From NCBI RefSeq assembly GCF_037038585.1, contig NC_092525.1, forward strand, positions 23,518,867 to 23,582,866: a stretch of DNA of 64,000 nt, given 5' to 3'. Under the pieces are notes generated by a model that was not told the origin of the DNA, made no database searches, and worked only from the letters and a program-made list of their open reading frames with translations. A program made the position numbers and the translations under genes. The DNA comes from Patagioenas fasciata. Taxonomy: Eukaryota > Chordata > Aves > Columbiformes > Columbidae. The stretch's first letter is position 1; each line of letters starts with the position of its first letter. Below are positions 51,401 to 60,944 of this stretch, in pieces.

Positions 51401-54400
51401 TTTGGCCCCCAGTTAAGCCTTACCCCAAAACCAAAAGCCGTGGCCCAAGGGAGAATGCTTTTGGCAGCCCTTCCCTACCTTTGTCAGCCCAACTCACCCA
51501 CAACCACTAGAAATTTCTGTCTGCACACCACACAAATCCCATGGTGGAAGACGAGAGGTGAGCACAGCCCCCAGTGAAAGCCAGAAGGAAGGAACAAGCT
51601 CTTTGCTGCATCAGGAACAGGACAAGTGCTTGCCCAGAGGAAAATTCTCCTGGATCAGGTCAGATGCTAACCACCAGGATCAAGCAGCCTGACTCATGAC
51701 AGCTGCCTTTACAGCTCCCCATCAGTTTAACCAAGCTTTGTATCAGACCCTTGTTAAACATAACAACTGATTCTTCGTGTTACATTGAGGGGAGAGGAAG
51801 GAAGAACTGCAAAGGCTCCTGACACCAGGAGCAGGACAACACCAACATAAGCAGTGAGCTTGTGATTGACCAGACCAGAAAAAATAATTACTGTGTAGTA
51901 CCAATAAATAAATATGTTTGGCCACATTGCCTTGAGGAAGCTGCTCAGAAGTCTCCTGTGTGCCGTTTGACAGCTACACTTATCAGGCCAAACCCCACCC
52001 TGACAATCCCACAGCTCCGGGCAAGGACAGATTTCCTGCTGATGGGTTTACAGGGTCTGTGCACAATTCCCTCACTGGGGCTTAAGAACACGTCGTCGCA
52101 CTGTATGCACAGGCGCTTGCTGACAGTGCACAATAAGCCCAAGCTCAAGGCTGGACAGCCCTCTTGTGGGTACAGAGGCAGCCTCCACTTTGTGTCACCG
52201 GTATCCTCATCCCTTGGTGCTGCACAGCCACTGAGCACCCGTTTTCCTTCAGAGTAGAGCGTGCCTGTGCTAGGTCCCTGCCACCCCTGGGGAGCTGGGA
52301 CAACTCTGCTCTGAGGACATTCCAGTCACCTCCAAGGTGCTTGCCAGCCACATAGCGATGTCTCAGACACTCCCTGGCCACACCTGAGCCAGCATTTGCC
52401 ATTTCCTCCAGTCATATACAAGACAAGAGGTGACAGCCGCCATTCCACAGCTCACCATCCACCACGTACTGACAACCAACTGGTTCAGGTTCTCCCCTGT
52501 TACTGCAGCCTGCCATGGCTCAACACCAGCTGCACAGCAGCCCACATGCTTACCTCGGGCTCTGCAACTGTGTTTAATTTGCTGTAACTGGGAATTCATA
52601 AACGCAGTTATACTATAGCCCTATTTGTAAGGAATGAGGCTGGTTCCAAGTCCTTGGCTATGTGGAGCTCCCCACACCTGTGGCTGGAGCACAAGTACAG
52701 CATCCTCTGCCATGAAAAACTAACAAACAAACACAAACACCACACACACCAAATAAACCAACACATTTCTAAAACATGACTTTAGGGATCGGGCTAAACC
52801 AGAGGACCCATGTGAAGTTTTTGAATGGTCAGCTTCTAAGAAGGGGTTAGAAAAAGAACCCACAACAACTTACACAGAGAGATGGTGTATTCTCCCTGTA
52901 AAAAAGTTTACTAGAAAGTTTAGCTACATCCTAATGGTGGGGTGAAAAGCACCGTGGACAGTTGTCTCAAGGACCACTCTTGCCCTTCAAAGTCTCAAGA
53001 CTTACATGTTAAGATCTATCAAAATAACACTACTTCTCTCACAAGATGTTTTGCTCTTTACAGATGAGTCCTTTTTTCCTCCTCTTCTGCTCCACAGTGG
53101 GTCAGACCTCTTCTAGGAAGGGGGGGATTAGGGGTGTTAAGGGCAGACGCAGAAACTACCTGGCCCATTTTAAAGCTTCCAATAAAAGCACCTCTCTCTA
53201 GCTCATAATGTCACCCTATCCCAGGCCCTTCCTCCTTGTCACAAATCTCATATGGCTCCTTCACAGCCTCACTTACAAAAGTACCCTCAGGTGACCAAGT
53301 GACCAGGAGGCAGAGAGAGAGAACGTGTAACAGATGGAGATGAAAAAAGCAAACACTATCCTTTATCTGACAATGTATTACAGATGAATAGGTTACAGCA
53401 GAGTATGAATTTTAAAAATGCCTTGTTTTAAAAAAAAATAACACAGTAACTTTTAAACTAAACGGCAACTAATTTTTTAGGCTTTGACAGTAGACCATGA
53501 AAGATGCAACTTAATTCAATCTCAGCCTGCTCATTTAACAGAAACTTACCCAGACTTCGCCTTGAACATGGCCAAGGTGAGATACTATCTCCCATTCCCC
53601 ATTTGAATGCGCCCAGAACAGAATTTTTTTGGCTCCTTTTCCAGATTTTCATATTACCAAGCCTGACCTGCACTAGATGAAGAAAGCAAAACTTCTCTCT
53701 AGTATTCTAAGAAAACCAGTACTTGCCTTCCTGGCCACAAATAATGAGGCTGGGTTGGCTTGGGCATAGCACTTCAGAGATATTAACAATTTTTATTTAA
53801 TCTCGCTAGCAAGAAAATTAGATGTTAACAAGACAGCAATAGCTGCTGATACGCCTTCAGAGATGAGCAACAGGTAAGAATGTGTTTCTAAGGGGACACC
53901 AGACAGTGCATGTCAGGTTTTCCTGATGTGCCGCCCCAGCACCACACAGCAGGAAAGGACAAAGATAAAGTCACATCAGAAAAAAACAGCCAGGCTTAGA
54001 AAACATGCATTTTTCCCACCCTTTTTTATTTGATCTTCAGCATTTTCTTATCTTCTTTAGTCAAATACATTGTGATGATCCTCCTCTGTCAACAACTTGC
54101 ACTCCTGGTTTTTTTTCCCCCCTCCCAGCTCTCAGGAGAGAAGTGCAACAACAGGAGCAACCTGAGCCCATCTCACAGTCAGCAGCCCTTCAAGCAAAGC
54201 CCTTGGGCAACCCTGAGATAATAAAATTCTCCTGCTATCCCAGAAAGAGTTTGGATTTGCTGAACTATGTCTTAGTTGGCTCTAGACTACCAGTAAATAA
54301 ATTAAATCCTTATATCACTAACTCAAGTGCTTGCAATTGCCTCAGCTTTATTGGTAGTGTTTAGCTAAGGAGGGAGGTAACAGTTCAAATGAACTATGTA

Positions 54401-57400
54401 TTAACCCAAGAAACCTCATTAGCCTGATTGCTTGCAATCCTCCAACAAACAAGATAAGCTCAGTGAGCAAGTCCATGCAAGGTTAAGAAAGGCTTTAAAC
54501 TGAAGTTCCTCTTGATGGAATTTTTTGGGGGAAGAAACACCCCAGACATAAAAATTTGGAAAAGCACTTCTGAAATATTAATAAAAAGAGAATACCAAAA
54601 GAAAAAGTTTTCTTGTAACAGGAAGTGTGCCACACCACCCAGGCAGGTATAGCCAACCTAAAATCACTATTAAAGCGCTCACAGCTTCTCAGCTGCGTGC
54701 CACTAGAGTATTTATGGGTGCTTTCACAGATACATCTACCAGCAGGAACATCACCCATTGTTAAAAAGGGCAGAGAAGTCAGATTTAGGATTACTGAGGA
54801 TCCTGCTGTGCCCTCAGCAGGAATAAAAGCAAGTGGTCATTCATCACATCAGAATAGGTATGAACCTTCCTCCCTCTCCACAGGTCCTAAATATCCCATC
54901 CCACACAAGCTGTTGAACTGGGTTTGAAGTTTGTGTGACCAACAGCCTAAGCAGACGGGAGGTGGAACAGAAAGTCTTCTCAAAAAAGGTAATAGGTTTG
55001 TTTGCAAGGTTCAACATGTCTTACAATCACTCCTTAAAAATATCTTCCCCAAGGTTTCCTATTCCAAATTCCATGACGCCAAGTACACTTGTAACACTGA
55101 CTGCACCATTTCTATAAAACACAAACTGGCATTTTGAAGGTGGTTCTGCCTTGCCTGGCTCACATAACAGTGGAAAGTACACACCTCAATTATCCTTGCA
55201 ATGGCGTGCCAAGTACATCAAGCACACTTCCTTAAAATTACTTGTTTCCACGAATCATGAAGTAAACACCTTCTACCCAAAAGACAGTAGTGGAGACAAA
55301 AGCCTGTCTGCTTTTCATTCTTACATGGGGAGGGGGGAGGTAAAAAAAAAGAAGGAAGACAACAAAAAGGTAGCAGGTATCAGACTGGCATCTAGAGGGA
55401 GTATTCCACTGGTACTGCACTTCCCTGGGTTTGCACACAGACACACAGCAGACTCACAAGTACCAGTCAGCAGCCCATAAAGACGTGTCTCAGTACAGAT
55501 TAGCTCCAAAATTCTCAGGAGACCCTGTACTGATCCGAGGAGAGCAAAACAGAAACTCTAGAAGGGAGTAGCGGTACATGCTGTTAACCGCAGAGAGCTA
55601 AACTTTATCTTTCAGAACACATGCATAAGCAAACTGTTATTTTTTTCAAGCTGGCTTACGCACCTCTGTGGCCACAGCCAACAAGAGCCTGCCTGAAAGC
55701 ACTGGGGTGACCAGCTGGCACCGTGTTACATGCCATCACCCATCTGCTGAAACACTACAAAGAAGGGTTCTTCAGGAGCTCTTAAAGAGAGTTCAACAGG
55801 ACAAGAGGAAAAGTCTTTAAGGACTTGAAATTAAAAAGGTCAGGTAGGAAACAAGCAGCATCTGGAAGATAACTGTGGAGCACCACACTGCTCTGTGCTG
55901 GGGCTTGTACTTTTAACATACTCCTGGAAAAAACGGGTACTGGAGAGCTGGCAGAGTTTGCCAGGAAAGATGAAGCCTGACTAGAGGGCTGCAGAAAAGC
56001 TGCACAAAACTAAGTGACCAGATAAACAGACAAATAAACTCAAGAGAGTTAAGCACAGTGTGGTGCATACAGGAATAAACGACCTCAAAATTAGTCACAC
56101 GGCAACAGGCTCTAACCCAACCGCTGCCACTCAGAAACAAGACTACAACCTCTGCTTCATCCCTGACATCAGCCCAGTGCCCAGATCAGAGAACATAGGC
56201 ACTCTCTCCCTCCCCTTCCTAATTTACACTCAGCTACTTCAAGTAATACTCACAAGGGAATTGCTGCTCTTGTGCTTTTTATTTATAGTCCAGCTGTAAG
56301 TACTCCAAGTCAAATGCAAAAAAGCAGCAAGATTTAGACAAGTCTGCTGAATTACATGAGCACAGACCACTAAAGAGGACAAGTCTGGGACTCAAAAGGT
56401 GTTTGGAAAGTTCAAGAGCCAACAAAGCAAGTTTGCAGATGGTGGAGGTTAGTAGCTAATTAGCACAGCTGGTATAGCTAACGACCAGCCACTACACAAA
56501 AAGCTGTGGGCAATCCATAAATTTTGCATTTTTTTTCCTTCCTCCAGCTACATCAGGTATTCTCTCAACACAAAAAACCTGATCTCTCATGTCTCAGCCC
56601 ATCAGAGCTATAATAATTTTCCCTCCCTTACTACACAGCAGTTTCATATCTTGAACTGCAGTTCAATTGTCTTGCCTATTAGACCTCTGGATTCAGAGTT
56701 ATTTTCAGGACCAAACAAAACATATCTTGCAAACCTGACTGCAGCCACTCTAGATGCTTACAAAGTTAAAATGTTAACTATCTGCAGAAGGGTGGGTTAA
56801 TTGGCCATAGCTGAATCACGAGTCACCCCAAGCATTCAAAGTAAGCATTTTTTTATCAGACACATACTCAATCAGTCAGGAAAATCCAGCTCCCCAAAAT
56901 TATATCCCCGGCAAAGAAAAACAAAAAGCATTACCAAGTTCGTAAGAGAGGAAGCGTAAGCAAAGCAGATCAAAGCAGTATTTCCCTTTACATTTCTGCT
57001 CACAGCACATATCCAATCCAGAAATCAAACCCGCTTATCAAGCACAGCAATTCAGCCTCAGCCTCTAATAAAGCACACGCAGCTTATTCATAGAAGCATC
57101 TCTGCTGAAATCAGCTGGATTGCTGCTTTCCTACCATTTTGCCTGAGTAGCACAAAGGACACAAATATTAAAGCTCAGAAAACTGGATTGTTTTGTACTA
57201 AACCCAAAGATACACACAGCAAGCTTTGCTACCCAATTGCTTTTAATGAAGCTTCTCGGCACTCACCTGGTGCAGAAACCAAGATCTGGCATCGGGTCAG
57301 AATAGCCAGGAGAAAATCATTGTGCGAGTGGACTGCGTAAAAAAAAAGCAGTTCATTACCAACATGCCAGTGCCCAGGGGCACCCCCCAAAGCAATCGTT

Positions 57401-58764
57401 GAAGTAGCTCACTACACCCTTCCACAGCTGTGTTTTCCCTGCATGCTTGGCTACACATGCACAACTTTCCATTTAAATTTTTTTTTTGAGAGTTTTCTTC
57501 TACTGAGCCCAGAACCTGTCACTACCATCCTAACAAAAAAGATACAACACATGGCACAGAAGTAGGCTGGGTCATCCTCAGTGGGCTACACACACAAATC
57601 ATACAGCACACAGCGTGAAGCATCTGGTGTATTCAGGTAGCAAGGGGATCAGCTGTCCCTCCTGCTACACAGCCCTTTAGCAGTGGGGGACTTCTGGCTG
57701 TGCTAGAAAAGAACAGTAAGAACCAGCCTCAGGAAGGTGAATTTAAGTCAAACCACTTCTAGAAAAAATGCAGCTGCCTTACAGAAGGGTTACTGAAAGA
57801 GAGTAACTACACATTAGAAAGAGCAAAGATAAACCTCATGAGCAGAGTCAGAGGGGTGGAGGATCCTCTTTGCCCTTCAAACCCAAGCACTGACAAACTC
57901 ACCACAGGGATCACAAGGAAGCTCACCCTTCAGCTCTCTGATCTGCCACCCAAAAACGCCCAGAGGGGGATTTGCCTGCTGCAAAATCACCTCGGTGAAT
58001 TCAGGGGTTTCCCACCTCCAATTCAGCCACTACATCAGTTCAGTCCCAAACAAAGGGAGAGCACAGTACATAAGGGACTGGGTCTCTATGGTGATGTAAC
58101 AAAGTGTTTTTTGGTTGTGGGACAACTTATTTTACGGGGTTTTTTTAACCCATATTTACACAAGACCAAATTGCCTTTAAGTGCTGGGGCCAAAAAGGTA
58201 TTTTCCCCTGCAAGCCAAGGCACATCCCACCTTTATAACTCCATTGCTATCGGAGCCCTGGCCGTTCTTATTTCCCTCACAGCAACTTCCCTGTTCACGA
58301 AGCAACGCAGCAGAAGGAGCTCACGCCGGCCTGGCAGGAGCAACGCAGCATTAGAGACGGCAAGAAAACAAACACAACGTGGCTTTTTTACCATTGTCTT
58401 GCGTGAGGAGCCTACGTGCCTCCAGGTCAAACTCCTCCTTACTGATCTTTTGCTTGAACCAGAGCTTCAGGTTGGCCCAGTACCTAGGGGAGAGCGGGCA
58501 AGGTGCAGACACCACTCGAAACGCGTTGTTCGTCACCCCCCACAAAGGGGCCCGGGGCCAGGCCAGCGCCGCGGCTTCTACACAGACACGGTACAAACGG
58601 GCGGCCCTGTGTAGGCCGCGGGAAGGCGAGCAGGCCCCGTAGCATCCAGGCCCACAGACCCCCGCGGCCTCGCCCCACCGCCACACTCACTGCTTCACGT
58701 TCTCGCCCAGCGCCTCGCTCAGGCTCTTCTTGGCCGCCTCCAGCTCGCTCACGTACGTCGCCAT
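42279..58764 (-). CDS. TADA1: TADA1 (SAGA/STAGA complex adaptor subunit), complete, 8 coding exons
   Basis: Homologue of yeast Ada1/Hfi1, a histone-fold core subunit of the nuclear SAGA (STAGA) histone acetyltransferase co-activator. Coding exons are 58691-58764, 58392-58483, 57267-57332, 51215-51312, 45715-45924, 44548-44699, 43400-43562 and 42279-42431. All phases agree, and the 1008 nt give 335 residues plus stop, equal to the human length. Recognised blocks: [13 protein letters not shown] (1-13), [20 protein letters not shown] (26-45), [10 protein letters not shown] basic stretch (about 93-102), [18 protein letters not shown] in exon 5, [13 protein letters not shown] in exon 6, [12 protein letters not shown] ending exon 7 and AAKEGLLLY at the C terminus. 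The 5' end is in the CpG island shared with PRDX6. Introns total about 15.5 kb; intron 4 carries a mariner. Confidence 0.95.
43400..43562 (-). CDS. TADA1: TADA1 coding exon 7
   Basis: Acceptor CTGCCTGCAG|CCCTCC; donor CAG|GTAAGC. Encodes residues 232-285: a Pro/Ala-rich low-complexity stretch, then [16 protein letters not shown] and [12 protein letters not shown]. The start of this exon is the least conserved part of the protein compared with what I recall of the human form. Confidence 0.92.
44548..44699 (-). CDS. TADA1: TADA1 coding exon 6
   Basis: Acceptor CATCACAG|AACCATC; donor TG|GTAAGG. Encodes residues 181-230, with [19 protein letters not shown], plus two bases of codon 231, which becomes Cys after joining exon 7. 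Confidence 0.94.
45514..45701. repeat. 93-bp tandem duplication, two copies
   Basis: 45514-45608 and 45607-45701 are identical by eye (period 93). The unit starts CCTCAAAATTAACACTTGCA and ends CCACTGCTGCCC. It lies in TADA1 intron 5, right beside the exon 5 donor. Confidence 0.95.
45715..45924 (-). CDS. TADA1: TADA1 coding exon 5
   Basis: Seventy codons in phase 0 on both sides. Starts [14 protein letters not shown] after ACAACAG and ends TAVVYAVE before GTGAGA. This is the most conserved part, with [18 protein letters not shown] and [13 protein letters not shown]. An exact tandem duplication starts 14 nt into the intron. Confidence 0.96.
49070..49135 (-). mobile_element. Short CR1 3' end in TADA1 intron 4
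   Basis: ATAGAATCATAGGATGTCCT, then AGAAGGGACCCACAAGGATC: a reverse-oriented CR1 tail of about 65 bp, close to the subfamily at 28110. Confidence 0.82.
49793..51038 (-). mobile_element. Full-length Hsmar1/Galluhop-like mariner
   Basis: A 1246-bp Tc1/mariner element with terminal inverted repeats TTAGGTTGGTGCAAAAGGAA at left and the complementary end at right (AATTCCTTTTGCACCAACCTAA). It is flanked by TA on both sides (49791-49792 and 51039-51040). The minus strand carries a broken transposase. The ends match the Hsmar1 family closely; the exact subfamily is not assigned. It lies in TADA1 intron 4, antisense to none of the exons. Confidence 0.95.
49850..50876 (-). pseudogene. Mariner transposase pseudogene
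   Basis: Start ATG at 50876-50874, with an in-frame stop at codon 16. Recognisable pieces occur in several frames: [14 protein letters not shown]-like near 50730, [11 protein letters not shown] near 50520, DEKWILYDN near 50420, KGPILLHNN near 50180, [16 protein letters not shown] near 50100 and FLQGKHFHN near 49990. The second catalytic position reads LHNN instead of LHDN, followed by a stop. The DNA-binding and catalytic regions are both disrupted, so it makes no working enzyme. Confidence 0.92.
51215..51312 (-). CDS. TADA1: TADA1 coding exon 4
   Basis: Acceptor TTTGTAG|AAGGTG; donor GAT|GTAAGT-like at 51214. Encodes residues 79-110: EGAGSLPW, then a Gly/Lys-rich basic stretch, ending SSVRQKFD. 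The mariner ends 177 bp inside the downstream intron. Confidence 0.94.
51313..57266 (-). other. TADA1 intron 3
   Basis: The largest TADA1 intron, 5954 bp. It holds a CA/AAC-rich tract at about 52715-52765 and otherwise unique sequence. No nested gene or RNA gene is recognised. Confidence 0.7.
57267..57332 (-). CDS. TADA1: TADA1 coding exon 3
   Basis: Too short for an ORF scan. The acceptor is a T-rich tract ending ACGCAG|TCCACTCG and the donor is CCAG|GTGAGT. Encodes [15 protein letters not shown] and on to residue 77, plus the first base of Glu78. Confidence 0.93.
58392..58483 (-). CDS. TADA1: TADA1 coding exon 2
   Basis: Acceptor CCTAG|GTACTGG; completes Gln25 and encodes residues 26-55, ending LLTQDN plus the G of Val56. 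Donor is G|GTAAAA. Confidence 0.93.
58691..58764 (-). CDS. TADA1: TADA1 coding exon 1
   Basis: ATG at 58764-58762; encodes residues 1-24 plus CA of Gln25. The donor is CA|GTGAGT at 58690. The open frame upstream toward 59820 is GC-rich promoter and antisense PRDX6 sequence, not coding. Confidence 0.93.
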
Positions 58765-58975
58765 CACCGGAGAGCGGGGCCGCGGCAGGACCGCCCCCCT
58801 CCCTCTCTCTCCCTCTTCCCCGCGCCGCAAAGCGTCGCTAAGCGCGACAGCGGCCGTAAAGGGAGGCGGCGACCGCCCGTCACGTGTCCGCCCGGGTGGC
58901 CCGGTCGCCCCGGTGTCCCCGCGCAGGCGCAGAGGCGGCGCCAGCAGCGAGCGCAGCGGAGACGGAGTTCCAGCC
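58765..58975. promoter_or_regulatory. Bidirectional TADA1/PRDX6 promoter
   Basis: Only 211 bp separate the two divergent start codons. The stretch is GC- and CpG-rich and shows no TATA box. It holds GTCACGTG (58879-58886; E-box of USF/TFE type) and GCGCAGGCGCA (58921-58931; one mismatch from an NRF1 site). These motifs are typical of housekeeping divergent promoters. Which gene each one serves is not visible. Confidence 0.75.
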
Positions 58976-59067
58976 ATGCCGGGCCTGCTGCTGGGCGACG
59001 AGGCGCCCAACTTCGAGGCGGAGACCACGCAGGGCCGCATCCGCTTCCACGACTTCCTGGGAGACTC
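58976..59067 (+). CDS. PRDX6: PRDX6 coding exon 1
   Basis: ATG at 58976 in the context CAGCCATGC. Encodes residues 1-30 plus TC of Ser31. Donor TC|GTGAGC at 59068. Confidence 0.95.
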
Positions 59068-60944
59068 GTGAGCACCGGGAGGGGGCGGGGGGGAGCGGGA
59101 CCGGAGACAGCTCCGCACGCCTGGATGGTCACCGGCCCCTCCACGGTGCCGGGGGATCGGGGCAGCGGGTGGCCCTACGAGGGTAGGGTCGCCCACCGGG
59201 CAGCCTTGCGGGGCACAGTCCCCGGTTGTCCCCCTCGCCGGCGGGCCGAGCCGCGGTTTCCCGGGGAGCGATGCGCAGCCTGACCCGCGGAGCGGGCAGA
59301 GCCGCCGGTCCCGTCCTTCCCCCGTCCGGGCTGCACAGGGGAGAAGAGCCGCTCCCAAAACGGCAGAGCGCGGGAAGGGCAAAGCCGGGCTTGGCTGAGC
59401 CGCGCTTAACCCAGGCCAGTGCCGGAGAACAGCTCGTCTGTCACGTACGTGCTGTGTGAGCCCGGGCGTGCGGAGCCGTGTAACGGAGCCGCGGCTAAGG
59501 GCTCCGGTCCCGTGTGTGCCCCGGCGGGGGAAGCGGGGGCTCCTCGAGCCCCGTCCCCGCTCAGCCCGGTGCCCGGTGTCCGGCGGCGGCACCATCTGCC
59601 GGGATGTGCTGCCGGCTTGAACCAGCGTTTGACTCTGCTTCTTGTGAGATCGGGCAGACGGGGTCAGAGGAACCCTCCTAGCGGGAATATGAGCTGCAGG
59701 ACTTCTTAAAACTGCCTGTTTCAGCCTGATCACCCCCATGGCAGCTTTGCTTTTCCATTTTACTTGCTGCCTTTTTATTCCAGTAGCAGCATGCATATGG
59801 TATAAAGGCACTTGTAGCACCAGCAGCCAGGTGGCTGCCCTGTCACATCACGGCGAGCTGTGGCAATCACGGGGCTTGGGCAGAGCAGCCTCGCTTGATC
59901 CCTCCAGCTCCATTCCCAAATCTTTCAGGCAGGACTTTGCCTGGCTGCTGTGTCCTGCAGCTGTATTCACTGGGGGCCAGGGGAAGAGCGATGCAATAAG
60001 CCCTGTGAGCACTGAGCTGGAAAATGATGCGACGAGCCCCTGGCAGGGAATTTTAAGTGCTTTCTCTGTGCACCCCTTGCCTTAGCTGTATAGTGGGGTG
60101 ACTTGTGCTTTCCTGCTCAAAAGACTGCAGGATCCACGGATAGGAAACAGTGGGCAAAAGTGAGGTGGCAGTACTCATGTAACTGTAGCCATAACATGAT
60201 GTTAATTTCTGGCCTCCCTCTTTAGTTGATTAATTCTTATTTTTGTCATGAAGTATGTTCAGCAGCTTACAGCAGCAGTTGGTTTAAGGTTTGCTCCTAT
60301 ACCATTCTTCTAAGGAGCATGATAGACGTGGGTGTTTCTCCTCACGGTGATCAATGAGGCATGCAGGATGGTGAATAGCCTCGTAAATCAGTAACGATCT
60401 CTGCAGTAACTTGGCCAGCAGGTCAGCATCTACGTGCCCTCACACACATGGTCTCTGGGATACAGAGTGTACACGTGGCTTCCCCAGACTTCCTCACATG
60501 GTGTCCAGCTCCACATCAGGAAGGGTGGGCTATGCCGGCGTTCCCTGGGGATCCTGGAGGGGAAGCAAAGCATGGGGAGGTTCTCAGAGCATGATGAACA
60601 GGGCTTGTCTCCTGAAGGTTTCTAGCAATGAGGAAGAAAGAGTTCCCGGGACAGGATTTCCATTTGGCAGAGAGATGAGCTGTTCCCACGCTAGTCTCTG
60701 TGCAGTGCTATCCATACAGCTTTTAATCCATGGTACAAACTGGAACAGTGTCTGGCCCTAACACCATCTCCTGCTCTCATCTCTCAGATGGGGCATCCTC
60801 TTCTCTCACCCGAGGGACTTCACGCCTGTCTGCACCACTGAGCTTGGCCGGGCAGCGAAGCTGGCGCCCGAGTTCAGCAAGCGCAATGTGAAGATGATCG
60901 CCCTTTCCATTGACAGCGTCCAAGACCACCTCGCCTGGAGCAAG
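58976..60944 (+). CDS. PRDX6: PRDX6 (1-Cys peroxiredoxin / acidic PLA2), 5' part only
   Basis: Cytosolic and lysosomal enzyme that reduces H2O2 and phospholipid hydroperoxides using glutathione, and also has calcium-independent phospholipase A2 activity. Coding exons 58976-59067 and 60788-60944 encode residues 1-83, from [20 protein letters not shown] to DHLAWSK. The peroxidatic Cys is Cys46 in PVCTTE. The phospholipase-type motif GDSWG spans the exon junction (Ser31), and its partner His is in FHDF (His25). Numbering is one lower than in human because one Gly is missing after MPG. I find no exon 3 before 64000, so the rest (about 140 residues) lies to the right. Transcription diverges from TADA1. 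Confidence 0.96.
59068..60787 (+). other. PRDX6 intron 1
   Basis: 1720 bp. The first 570 bp belong to the CpG island and include a G-rich run at 59077-59100 and the palindrome CACGTACGTG at 59442-59451. The rest is unique. Confidence 0.8.
60788..60944 (+). CDS. PRDX6: PRDX6 coding exon 2 (active-site Cys)
   Basis: Acceptor CATCTCTCAG|ATGGGGC completes Ser31. Encodes [20 protein letters not shown] and on to AWSK; donor AAG|GTATGG in phase 0. Confidence 0.97.

Larger units (their letters stand above)
58480..59640. other. CpG island over the TADA1/PRDX6 5' ends
   Basis: Dense CpG across TADA1 exon 1 and intron 1, the shared promoter, PRDX6 exon 1 and the first part of PRDX6 intron 1, in contrast to CpG-poor flanks. 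The long open frames on both strands here result from the base composition. Confidence 0.8.

Noticed and set aside
57838-58614. 258-codon plus-strand frame
   Set aside because: Antisense to TADA1 exon 2 and flanking introns, with no family motif.
58687-59820. 377-codon minus-strand frame ending in TADA1 exon 1
   Set aside because: Only the last 25 codons are TADA1. The rest runs antisense through PRDX6 exon 1 and the CpG island, where stops are rare because of GC content.
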